64,000 nt of DNA, from NCBI GenBank assembly GCA_027563935.2, contig CM050449.1, positions 85,033,178 through 85,097,177 on the forward strand, given 5' to 3'. Positions within the stretch are counted from its first letter, which is position 1, and every line of letters begins with the position of its first letter. Under the pieces are notes generated by a model. It was not told the DNA's origin. It made no database searches and saw only the letters and a program-made list of their open reading frames with translations. Made by a program: the position numbers and the translations under genes. Shown here one piece after another: positions 20,740 to 31,732 of the stretch. The stretch is from Costus lasius. Its lineage: Eukaryota; Streptophyta; Magnoliopsida; Zingiberales; Costaceae.

Positions 20740-20936
20740 GTTGGAATGTTATTCAGTATCAGAGAAGCTCTCTCTTGTGCATGACCCCATAAGTAAGGTG
20801 GAAGAGTTGCATGGCTCATCATACATCGAACAATATCGAGCAAGATTCAATTTCTCCTCTCATACAGACCATTCATTGTGGTATTCTTAGATGAGTGAGT
20901 TGAGATAGAATCTCACACTCTCTCAGATAGTCATTG
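20740..20936 (-). pseudogene. Old copia element, integrase fragment, copy 1
   Basis: The minus strand encodes LDIVRCMMSHATLPPYLWGH and LILNNIPT, clearly matching the young copia integrase/RT linker (LLDMVRSMMSHATLPSSFWG, LILNNVPS) at about 24940-25130. It is cut at 20936 by the young copia LTR and on the other side by the filler. It belongs to the same old element as 29756-31171. Confidence 0.8.
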
Positions 20937-22885
20937 TGTTGGGAAACCCCGGGGACATTTTACAATTTTCAGAGTCATGGACATACATTTTACGCAGCGG
21001 AAGAATGTCCCCGAAATAGGCCAGTCCCAAAAACCCAGTGAAGATCGCAAGCAAGGGAGTCGACACGATGAGATAGGAAATACCTTAAGAGCAATGTAGA
21101 GCAATGCCAATGCAGGCGCCCAAGTGTGCGCCCTCTGCAGTCTCGCACACACGGATCTCTTGAGTTCTCTTCTTCCACACCCGGTGCTAGCCTCGGGAAG
21201 AAGATCCAAGCCTTAGTTCTCTTCTTCAATGCTCGCGCCACCTCCAAGGTAGAAGCGCCAATTGATGAAGAAGAGGGGAGAAGGGAGAATGCCACCAAGC
21301 CTTTACTTCTCTTGCGCCAAAGGAGGAAGAAGGGAAGAAGCTTGCGGCTAGGGTTTGATGGAAGAGGATGGTTGCGCCAATGCCCCTTATTCTCGCCCTC
21401 TTGATGTGTTCACGCCTTCTAGGATTGATCATCCACAAGAGGGGGCAACTTGGGTCACATTTATAGGGCAAGAGGCGGTTAGGGTAAGGACTAGGATCAT
21501 GACAAGTGTAGGGCTAGGATGAGGAGGTTTGAGACAAGGAAAGTCTCCAAGACATTTCCATAATTCTCATTCAACCATTCCTTTTGTGCCCCACGCCTTT
21601 CCTTGTGCGCCAAGGAATTCCATAGAGGCATGCATTCCATCCAAGGAAGAGAGGGGAGGCGCCCTTTGCTTCCATAATGAAGCAAAGGCGCCAACATGAC
21701 CCATTATGCCCCTAGGCACTTAATGGTTCATGTTTCTCCCCATTATACCCTTTTAGCCTCTCATCTCTTCATGAGAACTTGTTATTGGTCCTCATTGGAT
21801 AATGAGCTAGCCCAAATTTCATCACATGCGTTGATTAAGCATTTGGATCCAATCCAATGCAACCCTAATCCAAATGTGACCAACCATGGTCAAATACGGG
21901 TCAACCTGCCAAAAATGAAGTTTGGCTCCAATAACATTCTTCCATCTCATCAGGCCCATTGGCGCTGATGAAATCTCCTAATTAGATCCGAGTTATCCAA
22001 TAACTCGATCATAAGGCTTCCCGATCAATACGAGAACTCGAGTATCAAGGTGTGCGACCCTGTAGGTCCCTCTGACGCTGGCAGTGCTGACCAGAGGTCA
22101 TCACAAGTAGTGAATGGCACCTAGCAGTGCATCGCTGCTACCCAGGTCATTGGAATGGATATCGACATCGACATCCCCATCATCGCAACTAGGTACAGAT
22201 GGATTATAGTCTCTTTGCCGAACTGATATCCGATTGGATAAGTGTGTCACCACTTGCTTTCATCCAATCTCATGGCTATGACTAAAACAGGTTCTCACCT
22301 GGGTATGGCCATACACTCTCAGTCATAGAACCATAAAGGAGCTCCATGGATATCATACTTCCCTAGGGAAGGGGCAAATCCTATGTCTGTCCATTGATCT
22401 TCTCATATGGGTCGTGACATGCTCAATAACAACCGTTATGACCTCCCAGCTACGGCAAGGTGTTAGGTTGTATCAAAGCAAGTCCCTAATCGTATAGAAT
22501 GATCAATGACCTTAAGTCAAGGGATCAATGCATCTCCTGTCACTTATGAGGATAACTCATGACACCAAGTCATAGCCTCATAGCGGGTCTATCCAGTATA
22601 TCCTCCAATGATATACCCATGTGTCTACGTTAGCACCACGTGCCTAACCAGCCCACATACCAGTCTCTCAAGTACCATAGCTGTCCCATATCCACTCAGG
22701 TACATCGACTGGGAACAATTATTTGAGCACAGATCCAATCTGTCTCCAGGGACATTATCATGTAAGTACACAATCACAGGTGTAGACAAACAATGATAAC
22801 GACAATGCCATAATGATATATAAATATCAATGTCAAGTAGTACATAAGTTGACCAAAACTAGGTCCTAGGGCATATACACCAACA
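20937..22885 (-). repeat. 3' LTR of young copia, complete, copy 1
   Basis: 1949 bp, TGTTGGG...CCAACA in the plus view, giving 6-bp inverted ends. A TATAAAT on the minus strand at 21459-21465 is the likely promoter TATA box. Short open frames within it on both strands are LTR sequence. It differs from copy 2 (53725-55673) by a single base near 21718 that I could see. Confidence 0.9.
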
Positions 22886-22898
22886 ATCTCCCACTTGC
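22886..22898 (-). promoter_or_regulatory. Polypurine tract of young copia
   Basis: The minus strand reads gcaagtgggagat directly before the LTR start TGTTGG, the plus-strand primer position of plant copia elements. Copy 2: 55674-55686. Confidence 0.8.
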
Positions 22899-22906
22899 AC
22901 TAAGAC

Positions 22907-23989
22907 CTAGAAGTTGAGGAATCTCAACCCCATATCTCTAGCGTGACCATCATGCTTCTGCTGTGCCAAAGCCTTGGTCAATGGGTCTGCCAGATTGTTC
23001 TCTGTGTCTACTCTGCTAATCTTGACATCACCTCTGTCAATGATCTCTCTGATCAGGTGAAATCTTCTGAGTATGTGTTTGGATCTTTGATGAGACCGTG
23101 GTTCCTTGGCTTGTGCAATTGCTCCATTGTTGTCACAGTAGAGTTCAATGGGATCCATTGCACTAGGTACCACTTGAAGATCACATAAGAACTTCCTTAT
23201 CCAAACAGCTTCCTTGGCTGCCTCAGAAGCAGCCACATACTCAGCTTCGGTTGTAGAATCTGCTATGGTGGATTGCTTGAAGCTCTTCCAGCATACAGCA
23301 CCTCCATTTATCTTGAACACATAGCCGGCCTGCGATCTAAAGTCGTCAGGGTCAGACTGGAACGATGCATCAGTATAGCCCTGCATACTGAGCTCTTCCT
23401 GTCCCCCATAGACCAAGAACAGATCCTTAGTTCTTCTCAGATACTTTAGGAAGTTCTTTACAGCCACCCAGTGCTGCAGACCTGGATTGGATTGGTATCG
23501 GCTGGTTATGCTCACAGCATATGCCACATCTGGTCTAGTACACAACATTGCATACATGATCGATCCGACTGCCGAAGCATAAGGAATTCGACTCATGTCA
23601 TCCCTCCCAGCCTGTGTTGTAGGACACTGGCTCTTTGAGAGAGTAAGGCCATGTCTTACTGGAAGGTATCCTTTCTTGGATTGCTCCATGTAGAACCTCT
23701 CCAGCACCTTATCAATGTAAGTACTCTGACTAAGGGCCAGAAGCTTCTTGGATCTATCCCGGTAGATCCTCACGCCTAGAATATAGGCGGCCTCCCCTAA
23801 GTCTTTCATCTCGAAACACTTCCCCAACCATGTCTTCACAGCTTGAAGACTAGGGATGTCGTTTCCGATGAGCAGTATGTCATCAACGTACAAGACCAGA
23901 AAAATCACTAAGCTCCCACTGAATTTTCTGTATACACAGGCGTCATCTTCTCTTTTGATAAAGCCATAATCTCTCACGGCCTCATCAAA
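22907..23989 (-). pseudogene. Copia RT C-terminal half and RNase H, copy 1
   Basis: 356-codon open frame after an in-frame TGA (23990-23992). It carries the RT catalytic YVDD (in VLYVDDILLIGND), then RNase H with DSTTEAEYVA, LYCDNNGAI and a conserved end (HQRSKHI, VDTENNLADPLTK). The chain reads straight on from the upstream segment, so the TGA is the only break; family members have Arg there (WNLRFDEAV). Copy 2 has Ile where copy 1 has Phe in VKNFLKYL; Ile is the usual residue. Confidence 0.9.
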
Positions 23990-25903
23990 TCAAAGATTCC
24001 AACTTCGAGATGCTTGTTTTAATCCATAAATGGATCTCTTCAGCCTGCAGACCTTATTCGCCTCTGCAGGATGGATGAAGCCATCAGGTTGTGTCATATA
24101 CACATCCTCAGTCAGCTTCCCATTAAGGAACGCTGTCTTCACATCCATCTGCCATATCTCGTAGTCATGATATGCAGCTATAGCAAGCAGAATCCGAATG
24201 GATTTAATTATGGCAACCGACAAGAAGGTTTCATCATAGTCCACCCCGTGGACTTGTTTAAATCCTTTAGCCACTAGTCTACCCTTATAGGTAACTATTT
24301 TGCCATCCATGTCTGTCTTCCTCTTGAAGACCCATTTACACCCTATGGGTTTTACTCCATCAGGCAGCTCAACCAAATCCCAGACTTGGTTAGCTGACAT
24401 GGAATCCATCTCGGATCGCATGGCGTCAAGCCATTTCTCGGAGTCCGGTCCATTGACCGCCTCATCATAGGTTCTGGGTTCATCCTCAATGATGAAGATC
24501 CCATCGTGTTGGGTCGGTAGCGACCCATACCTTTCAGGTGCATGACGAATTCTCCCAGACCTACGCGGGACCTGTGTCTGAGCCTCAGGTTGCCTAGCAA
24601 CCGGTGCAGGTGGCTCAGATTCCATCTCTTTGTCTTGTGCTTGGACTTGGACCTCATCCAAGTCAAACTTCCTCCCACTAACTTCTTTCATAAGAAATTC
24701 TTTCTCTAGAAAGACAGCACCCCGAGCAACAAAAACTTTGTTCTCGGTTGGGACATAGAAGTAGTATCCTTTAGTTTCCTTAGGATACCCCACAAACATA
24801 CACTTATCAGATCTAGGTTCTAGCTTGCTAGAATCCTGACGTTTGACATAAGCCTCACATCCCCAGATCCTGATAAACGCGAGATTAGGGCGTCTCCCAC
24901 TCCACATCTCGTATGGTATTTTGGAGACACTCTTAGATGGAACATTATTCAGTATCAAAGAAGCTGTTTCCAGTGCATGCCCCCAGAATGATGAAGGTAG
25001 AGTTGCGTGACTCATCATGGATCGAACCATATCCAATAAAGTTCGATTTCTCCTTTCAGACACACCATTCCATTGAGGTGTTCCAGGAGGAGTGAGTTGG
25101 GATATGATCCCACACTCTCTCAGATAGTCAAAGAACTCACCGCTCAGGTATTCTCCACCTCGATCTGATCGAAGAGCTTTAATGGATCTTCCAAGCTGGT
25201 TCTCTACTTCATTCTTGAACTCCTTGAATTTCTCAAAGGATTCAAATTTATGTCTTATTAAGTAGACATAGCCATACCTACTGAAGTCATCAGTGAAGGT
25301 AATGAAGTAGTTGTACCCTCCTCTGGCTTGTTTATTAAAGGGCCCACACACATCAGTATGTATGAGATCTAATAAACCTTCTGCCCTCTCACCAATCTTG
25401 GTGAAGGGTGCCTTTGTCATTTTTCCTAATAAACAAGGTTCACAAGTATCAAGTTCCTCCAAGGAACTTGAATCTAACAATCCATTTGCATGGAGTTGTT
25501 GGATGCGATTCTTGTTTATATGGGCTAATCGACAGTGCCATAGGAAAGCACCAACTGAACCACTCAGTTTGGTCCTTTTATTTCTTATGTTACAAATAGA
25601 ACTTTCCATATCCAAGATATATAGACCATTGCACAAAGTACCCTTCCCATAGAACATATTTGCAAATGAAAAAGAACAGGAGTTCTTATTTATTTCAAAT
25701 TTAAATCCTTTCCTTGCTAAGCAAGGAATGGATACAATGTTCTTTGTAAGTGAAGGTACACAAAAGCAATTATCTAGTTCTAAATGAAGTCCAGAAGGTA
25801 AGGAGAGAGTCAAAACGCCTACAGCAACAGCAGCAACCTGTGCCCCGTTTCCAACATGTAGGTCAATCTCTCCAAGCCGCACCGATCTACTTTTCTTGAG
25901 CCC
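23990..25903 (-). pseudogene. Copia integrase and RT N-terminal half, copy 1
   Basis: 630-codon open frame (from 25882) plus seven codons back to the TAG. In order: end of protease; the pre-integrase HHCC region (LWHCRLAH...CEPCLLGK); integrase core with Asp in HTDVCGP, Asp in RSDRGGEY and Glu in VSERRNRT; a basic linker with RRSGR; then RT (WVFKRKTDMDG, LVAKGF, YEIWQMDVKTAFLNG). It ends in WNL at the TGA 23990-23992. The RT motif usually written FSPVA reads FLSVA here, two changes that would each fit C to T. Copy 2 (56778-58691) differs at four residues: Leu/Phe, Ile/Met, Met/Val and Asn/Ser. Confidence 0.9.
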
Positions 25904-26827
25904 CTACATATTTGTACAAATATGAGCTCCACATGCGGTATCCAATACCCATGACATATAAGTAGAAAGATTGACTTCTGTAACATAGATACCTGAGCTA
26001 GAAGTTAAGGCCAAGCCTTTCTTCTCCTCATTTTGAAGCTGCTTGCAGTCCCTTCTCCAGTGACCCTGCTCGCCACAGTGAAAACACCTCTGGTCCTTTG
26101 AATTCTTCGCCTTTTTCTTTAGTGCTTTGGTAGGACCTCTGGCACTGCTCTTAGCACGTGCCTTACCCTTCTTCTTTATCTTCTTGGTCACAGGGACCAA
26201 AAGAACAGAATTGGGTTTGGTCTTACCCATCTCTCGCTCGGCTGTTTGGAGCATATTCATCAATTCCTCCCGTGTGCACTCAATCCGGTTCATGTTGAAC
26301 TTAATGATAAACGGACTGAAGCTAGGGGGCAAGGAATGCAGAATAAGATCCACAACCAGCTCGTTGTCTATGGTGTGTCCCAGTCTCCTGAGATGATCCA
26401 CGTTCCCAATGAGTTTGAGAACATGGGGTCTCACTGGTGCACCTTCAGACAACTTGCACCGAAAGACTGCTTTGGCGGTGTCAAATCTCTCAATTCTAGC
26501 CTGAGCCTCGAACATCTGTTTCAGACGAGTAATCATCTGAAAAGCGTTCTGCTCCTCATATTGCACCTGCAGTTCAGGTGCCATATTGGCTAGCATAAGA
26601 CATGCAACCTCCAAAGAGTCATCCTGATGCTTTCTATAAGCATCTCTGTCTGCCATTCGGGCATTTGGCGGAGGAGCCGCAGGAAGAGGCTGTTCAAGGA
26701 CATACAGCTTCTTCTCGAGCTTGAGGATTATCCTCAAGTTCCGATGCCAATACATAAAGTTAGTTCCAACTAACTTATCCTTATCAAGGAGTGATCGCAG
26801 TGTTAATCCACCAGTGTTCGTAGCCAT
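25904..26827 (-). pseudogene. Copia gag and protease start, copy 1
   Basis: 307 codons starting MATNTGGLTLRSLLDKDKLV at 26827. Gag domain over residues 1-230, a lysine-rich stretch, a CCHC zinc knuckle (CFHCGEQGHWRRDC) near 245-258, then the protease active site (VLDTACGAH) near 293-301. It ends at TAG 25904-25906, after which the same frame continues (GLKKSRS), so this is a nonsense break inside the protease rather than a gag/pol boundary. Copy 2 (58692-59615) differs by Met to Thr and Tyr to Ser. Confidence 0.9.
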
Positions 26828-28403
26828 TGTTCTACAACACCCAAGAAGAACAGATTAGTACTACTTCGAATCATTTAAACTGGACTCATTTTAAATGATT
26901 ACTGCTCTCACTATTCTAAATTCGAATTGACAACCCACAAAGTCAATCGGGAAGTTTAAAACTTCCTAGTGAGATGGGATCTTTATTTCACATGAGGCTT
27001 CGCGTCCCACGAGGGTGGGATGAGATGCACAAAGTAACCCATGCTTCCTAAGGTGGGCGCGCCGGCCGGTTGCTCCAAGCAACTCCCCTTGTCGAGACGG
27101 TCTGGGCATTTCATGTCCAGCGAGGGCTGGCTACAACATGAAACCTTTACCTCTCAACGATGCCTCTAGACTTTCACCATGTGCCCAGCACATGTGAACT
27201 TCTAGTCAAGTCCATTCCTAACCGTTATGCCCAGGGCCAACAAGTTTCCTTGCGAAGGCACGCCCAGGTTAAAACTGGACTGGGGAAACCATTGCCACCA
27301 CGCACTTTCTAAAGATAAGTGGGTGTGTCCCACGAGGGTGGGAAATAATTCACAACTCCACTGATCGATAGCTTAGTGAGGGCTACGCATTAGAAGGCTA
27401 CCAGACTTGATATTTTAATTGAGGGTTTTTGTTTAAGGTCTCATCATCTCAGTTTTATCTTATGTCTATCATTACAGGCATACAATCCTATGGTGATAAC
27501 ATAACGGTAAAACATTTCAGGCATGCTTCTGCAGATAATAATAAAAGCAGTAAAGAATGATGTGATCATATCCTATACAAGACATTGAACCAATCCATGC
27601 CATGAAATAGGTTCAACTCTTGTCCTAGAACTCAAGCCCCAAAAACTAGACCTAGCCTAGCCGACCTCTAGCTTGAACTTCAAGGTTGGCTCCAAGGTCC
27701 TTCTCTCATGGCTTAGCTCTCAAACCGTAGAGGAATACTTTCAAAGTTCCCATAGGTTCGGCCAATGCCATGGTCTTGCGCCACTAAGCAGGTTTGTGCC
27801 TCTTGCTTGTTGCATCACCATCCAAGGTATGCATTCACTAAGCTCCAAGTACATGCGCCACCCTAATCTTCTTCTTAGTCACAAGCAAAAAGAAAAGCGG
27901 CACGCAGGCCTCACGAGGATACATCGCAGGCATGCAAAGGGGGGCTTGACTAATGATCACAACATCATGCACAATCAAGGTATTTACTCATGCAATTCTA
28001 CATGCTCATGAAAAACATAAAATCTGAAATTTTACTTTTTCATAAAACTAGTCTCTTTTTCTCATCTTCTTCTCACAAATCTTTTGGTTTATTGCGGCTT
28101 ATTTTTCATGATGATTTCAGAGATCCTTTCGGCTGGCAATTTTGTCAGATCAAGAGACTTGGCCAGTCCGAAGACACAATGCCCGTCCTACTTGACAGAA
28201 TTACATGCGCCTTTGATCTTTAAATCAAACAAGAAAAATAGTCCAAAATTCCAAAAGAGATTGAGAGGATGATAGAAACAAGAAACCTCAATTTTTCCTA
28301 CTTAGAAAAATTGTTTGCCATGCATCATGCTATTTACGAAAATAGAGATATGGCATGTGAGCATGAAAGAAAAGCATAAAACATCGTTCGAGTCTTGCAA
28401 GTC
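26828..28403 (-). other. Long untranslated leader of young copia, copy 1
   Basis: 1.58 kb between primer site and gag ATG, with no protein recognised. It contains two identical stem-loops TCCCAC-gagg-GTGGGA (27005-27020 and 27328-27343). The older copia has the same stem with a changed loop (aagg, 30847-30862). Such leader hairpins could serve packaging or dimerisation; that is inference. An open frame at 27673-28011 on the plus strand looks like chance. Confidence 0.65.
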
Positions 28404-28415
28404 ACTCTGATACCA
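28404..28415 (-). promoter_or_regulatory. Primer binding site of young copia
   Basis: The minus strand reads TGGTATCAGAGT, matching the initiator tRNA-Met 3' end, one base inside the 5' LTR. Copy 2: 61192-61203. Confidence 0.9.
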
Positions 28416-28416
28416 C

Positions 28417-29755
28417 TGTTGGGAAACCCCAGGGACATTTTACAATTTTCAGAGTCATGGACATACATTTTACGCAGCGGAAGAATGTCCCCGAAACAAG
28501 CCAGTCCCAAAAACCCAGTGAAGATCGCAAGCAAGGGAGTCGACACGATGAGATAGGAAATACCTTAAGAGCAATGTAGAGCAATGCCAATGCAGGTGCC
28601 CAAGTGTGCGCCCTCTGCAGTCTCGGACACACGAATCTCTTGAGTTCTCTTCTTCCACGCCCGGTGCTAGCCTCGGGAAGAAGATCCAAACCTTAGTTCT
28701 CTTCTTCAATGCTCGCGCCACCTCCAAGGTAGAAGCGCCAATTGATGAAGAAGAGGGGAGAAGGGAGAATGCCGCCAAGCCTTTACTTCTCTTGCGCCAA
28801 AGGAGGAAGAAGGGAAGAAGCTTGCGGCTAGGGTTTGATGGAAGAGGATGGTTGCGCCAATGCCCCTTATTCTCGCCCTCTTGATGTGTTCACGCCTTCA
28901 AGGATTGATCATCCACAAGAGGGGGCGACTAGGGTCACATTTATAGGGCAAGAGGCGGTTAGGGTAAGGGCTAGGATCATGACAAGTGTAGGGCTAGGAT
29001 GAGGAGGTTTGAGACAAGGAAAGTCTCCAAGACATTTCCATAATTCTCATTCAACCATTCCTTTTGTGCCCCACGCCTTTCCTTGTGCGCCAAGGAATGC
29101 CATAGAGGCATGCATTCCATCCAAGGAAGAGAGGGGAGGCGCCCTTTACTTCCATAATGAAGCAAAGGCGCAACATGACCCCATTATGCCCCTAGGCGCT
29201 TAATGGTTCATGTTTCTCCCCATTATACCCTTTTAGCCTCTCATCTCTTCATGAGAACTTGTTATTGATCCTCATTGGATAATGAGCTAGCCCAAACTTC
29301 ATCACATGCGTTGATTAAGCATTTGGATCCAATCCAATGCAACCCTAATCCAAATGTGACCAACCATGGTCAAATACGGGTCAACCTGCCAAAAATGAAG
29401 TTTGGCTCCAATAACATTCTTCCATCTCATCAGGCCCATTGGCGCTGATGAAATCTCCTAATTAGATCCGAGTTATCCAATAACTCGATCATAAGGCTTC
29501 CCGATCAATACGAGAACTCGAGTATCAAGGTGTGCGACCCTGTAGGTCCCTCTGACGCTGGCAGTGCTGACCAGAGGTCATCACAAGCAGTGAGTGGCAC
29601 CTAGCAGTGCATCGCTGCTACCCAAGTCATTGGAATGGATATCGATATCGACATCCCCATCATCGCAACTAGGTACAGATGCATTACAGTCTCTTTGCCG
29701 AACTGATATCTGATTGGACAAGTGTGTCACCACTTGCTTTCATCCAATCTCATGG
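28417..29755 (-). repeat. 5' LTR of young copia, 610 bp of U3 missing, copy 1
   Basis: Starts TGTTGGG at 28417 and matches 20937-22275 to the shared catgg at 29751-29755. It then switches directly into the older copia. The outer 610 bp (equivalent of 22276-22885) is absent. A TATAAAT is retained at 28939-28945. Confidence 0.9.
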
Positions 29756-30672
29756 GAGAGAGTGAGATATCTTATAGCAATGACAACAACATGTGCTCCA
29801 TTTCCATCTCATAGGTCTATCTCTCCAGGCCGCACCGCTCTACATATCATGAGCCCCTGCATATATATACAAATATTCACTCCACATATAGAATCCAATA
29901 CCCATGATGTAGAAGTAGAAATATTGAAAAAACCTATGTTCCTTCACCCTTTTCATCTTCTTTTTTAGTGCTATGGTATCACCCATAGCATTGACCTTGG
30001 CACATGCCTTACCTTTCTTCTTTCTCTTATTAGTCACAGGGACCATAAGAATAGAATGGGCTTTGGTCTTAACCATCTCCCGCTTGGTCGACTGGAGCAT
30101 ATTCAACAGTTCCTCCTTAGTGCATTCAATATGGTTCATGTTGAAATTTATAATAAAGGGATTGAAGGTAGAAGGAAAAGACTATAGAATAAGATTCGTG
30201 CCTAAGTCTTGGTCTATTAGGTGCCCAATCTTCGAAGATGATTCCAATACCCAATTATCTTGAGTACATGGGGTCCTACTAGAGAACCCTTAGTCAGTTC
30301 GCACTGAAAAGCCACTTTGGCGGTCTCATATCTCTCAGTTCTAGTTTATGCCTCGAACATCTTGTTCATATGTGTTATGATCTGAAACGCATTCTGCTCC
30401 TCATGCTACACCTGAAGTTCAAGTGACATAGTGTCCAACATAAGAGATGCCACCTCCAAAGACTCATCTTGATGATTTCGAAAAACATCTCTCTCATCCA
30501 CATGGGCTGTAGATAGTAGCGGTGAAGGAAGAGGCTGCTCTAGGACATATAACTTCTTCTTGTGCTTGAGAACAATCCTCAAGTTTTGATACCATTCCAT
30601 GAAGTTGGTTCCTACCAACTTATCCTTCTCAAGGATAGATTGCAGCGTCAATTTGCTATACTTCGTAGCCAT
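29756..30672 (-). pseudogene. Old copia gag and protease remnant, copy 1
   Basis: Minus-strand relative of the young gag. It starts MATKYSKLTLQSILEKDKLV at 30672 and is open to 30406. After stops comes NHIECTKEELLNMLQSTKREMVK in another open stretch (30139-29840), with the lysine-rich KRKKKGKA region. The zinc knuckle is lost and only traces of the protease remain (29756-29840). It is cut at 29755 by the young element. Aligned text to the young gag shows many substitutions, so this is much older. Identical in copy 2. Confidence 0.85.
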
Positions 30673-31171
30673 TTGATCTATATGATAAGCAGATTAGTTC
30701 TACTATCAAATCATTTAATCTCGACTTATATTAAATGAATATGACTCCCACTAATTTTATTGAATTGACAGCCCTCTTAAGTCAATATCGGAAATGACAG
30801 AGATTTCCTAGTGAGTTGGTACCCTTATTTCACATGAGGCTTCACGTCCCACAAGGGTGGGATGAGGTTCACAAAGTGATTCATGCTTCGTAATGTGAGC
30901 ACGCTAGCCAATTGCGCTTGATAATTTCCCTTATTGGGATGGTTTAGATCTTCATGTCCAACGAGGGCTAGATACAGCACAAAGGTAAAACTTCTCAACG
31001 CTACCTCTAGAATTTCATCATCTAGCCTAATCCACATATGAACAAACTACTCAAGCTTAACCTAACCGTTATGTGTAGGGCCAATGTGTTGTGAAGGTGC
31101 GCCCACGTTTTGAGTGGACTAGGGAAACAAATTGTCACACACGTCTTCTAAAGATAAGTGGGTGTGTCCCA
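30673..31171 (-). other. Old copia leader fragment
   Basis: Aligns with the young leader 26828-27330, including the hairpin TCCCAC-aagg-GTGGGA at 30847-30862. It stops at gtgtgtccca, exactly in the arm of the second leader hairpin, where unrelated DNA begins. Primer site and 5' LTR of this element are absent. Confidence 0.7.
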
Positions 31172-31732
31172 TTGGATCGGTTACGAGCAGGAAGGATGTT
31201 TGTGTGTAAGCTCATAAGGCCTTTACTTGCCTATTATTTAACTATTTTTCAAATCTTGGAATAAGTAAATTTTAGTTTCCATACTTACAAAATATAAAAT
31301 TATTTTTCAAAACACATTGTTTACATGTTAGCCCATCACATGCATTCCCACCCTACATCGGCTTTGCATCAGAGCTAGCCAATCACGTGCATTCCCACCC
31401 TACATCAGATTTATTTTTATTATACCTATATATTTGAACACAATTTCCAAAAGGTACACTTTAAGCCATCGATGCCTAAGGAGTTAAGAGCCACTACCAG
31501 TAACGGGCATATAGAGAATCTTAACCCAAGCTGTAAGCCATCCATTCACCTGGTTAGGCATAAAGAAAGTTATTCTAAATCCATTGGATCCTAGCCCTCT
31601 AAACCCTTTGAACCTACTCAGCCTAACCCTAAGGAACCACCAAAAGGCACCCTTAGCAGTGAACCAATCTAAGGATTCTCCTTGATGCTTAGATGACCCA
31701 TTAGGATTTAATAAGACATAGGGAAACCTTAG
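31172..31732. other. Unassigned DNA with diverged direct repeat
   Basis: 31201-31407 resembles 1073-1241. Inside it, a short phrase (gcattcccaccctacatc) occurs twice, near 31341 and 31389. After 31440 the sequence is rich in ccta/aggt words; weak coding-like text in shifting frames leads into the next entry. Confidence 0.5.

Larger units (their letters stand above)
20937..29755 (-). mobile_element. Young Ty1/copia element, copy 1
   Basis: Minus-strand element of about 8.8 kb: 5' LTR 28417-29755 (truncated), primer site 28404-28415, leader, gag-pol 26827-22907, polypurine tract 22886-22898 and 3' LTR 20937-22885. It sits inside an older relative. The two LTRs differ at about 26 bases plus 2 small indels in 1339, so insertion was fairly recent but clearly older than the tandem duplication, because both copies carry it. 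Two nonsense codons and the cut 5' LTR make it inactive as read. Confidence 0.92.

Noticed and set aside
21126..21404. Arginine- and lysine-rich 92-codon frame, also at 28606, 53914 and 61394
   Set aside because: Part of the copia LTR; four copies reflect two LTRs in two tandem units.
25904..25906. Programmed stop readthrough between copia gag and pol
   Set aside because: The TAG lies inside the protease just after its active site, not at a gag/pol boundary, and a second stop follows in RT.
27673..28272. Plus-strand frames in the copia leader as a captured host gene
   Set aside because: No recognisable protein, no splice pattern, and equivalent leader in the old copia does not keep the frame.
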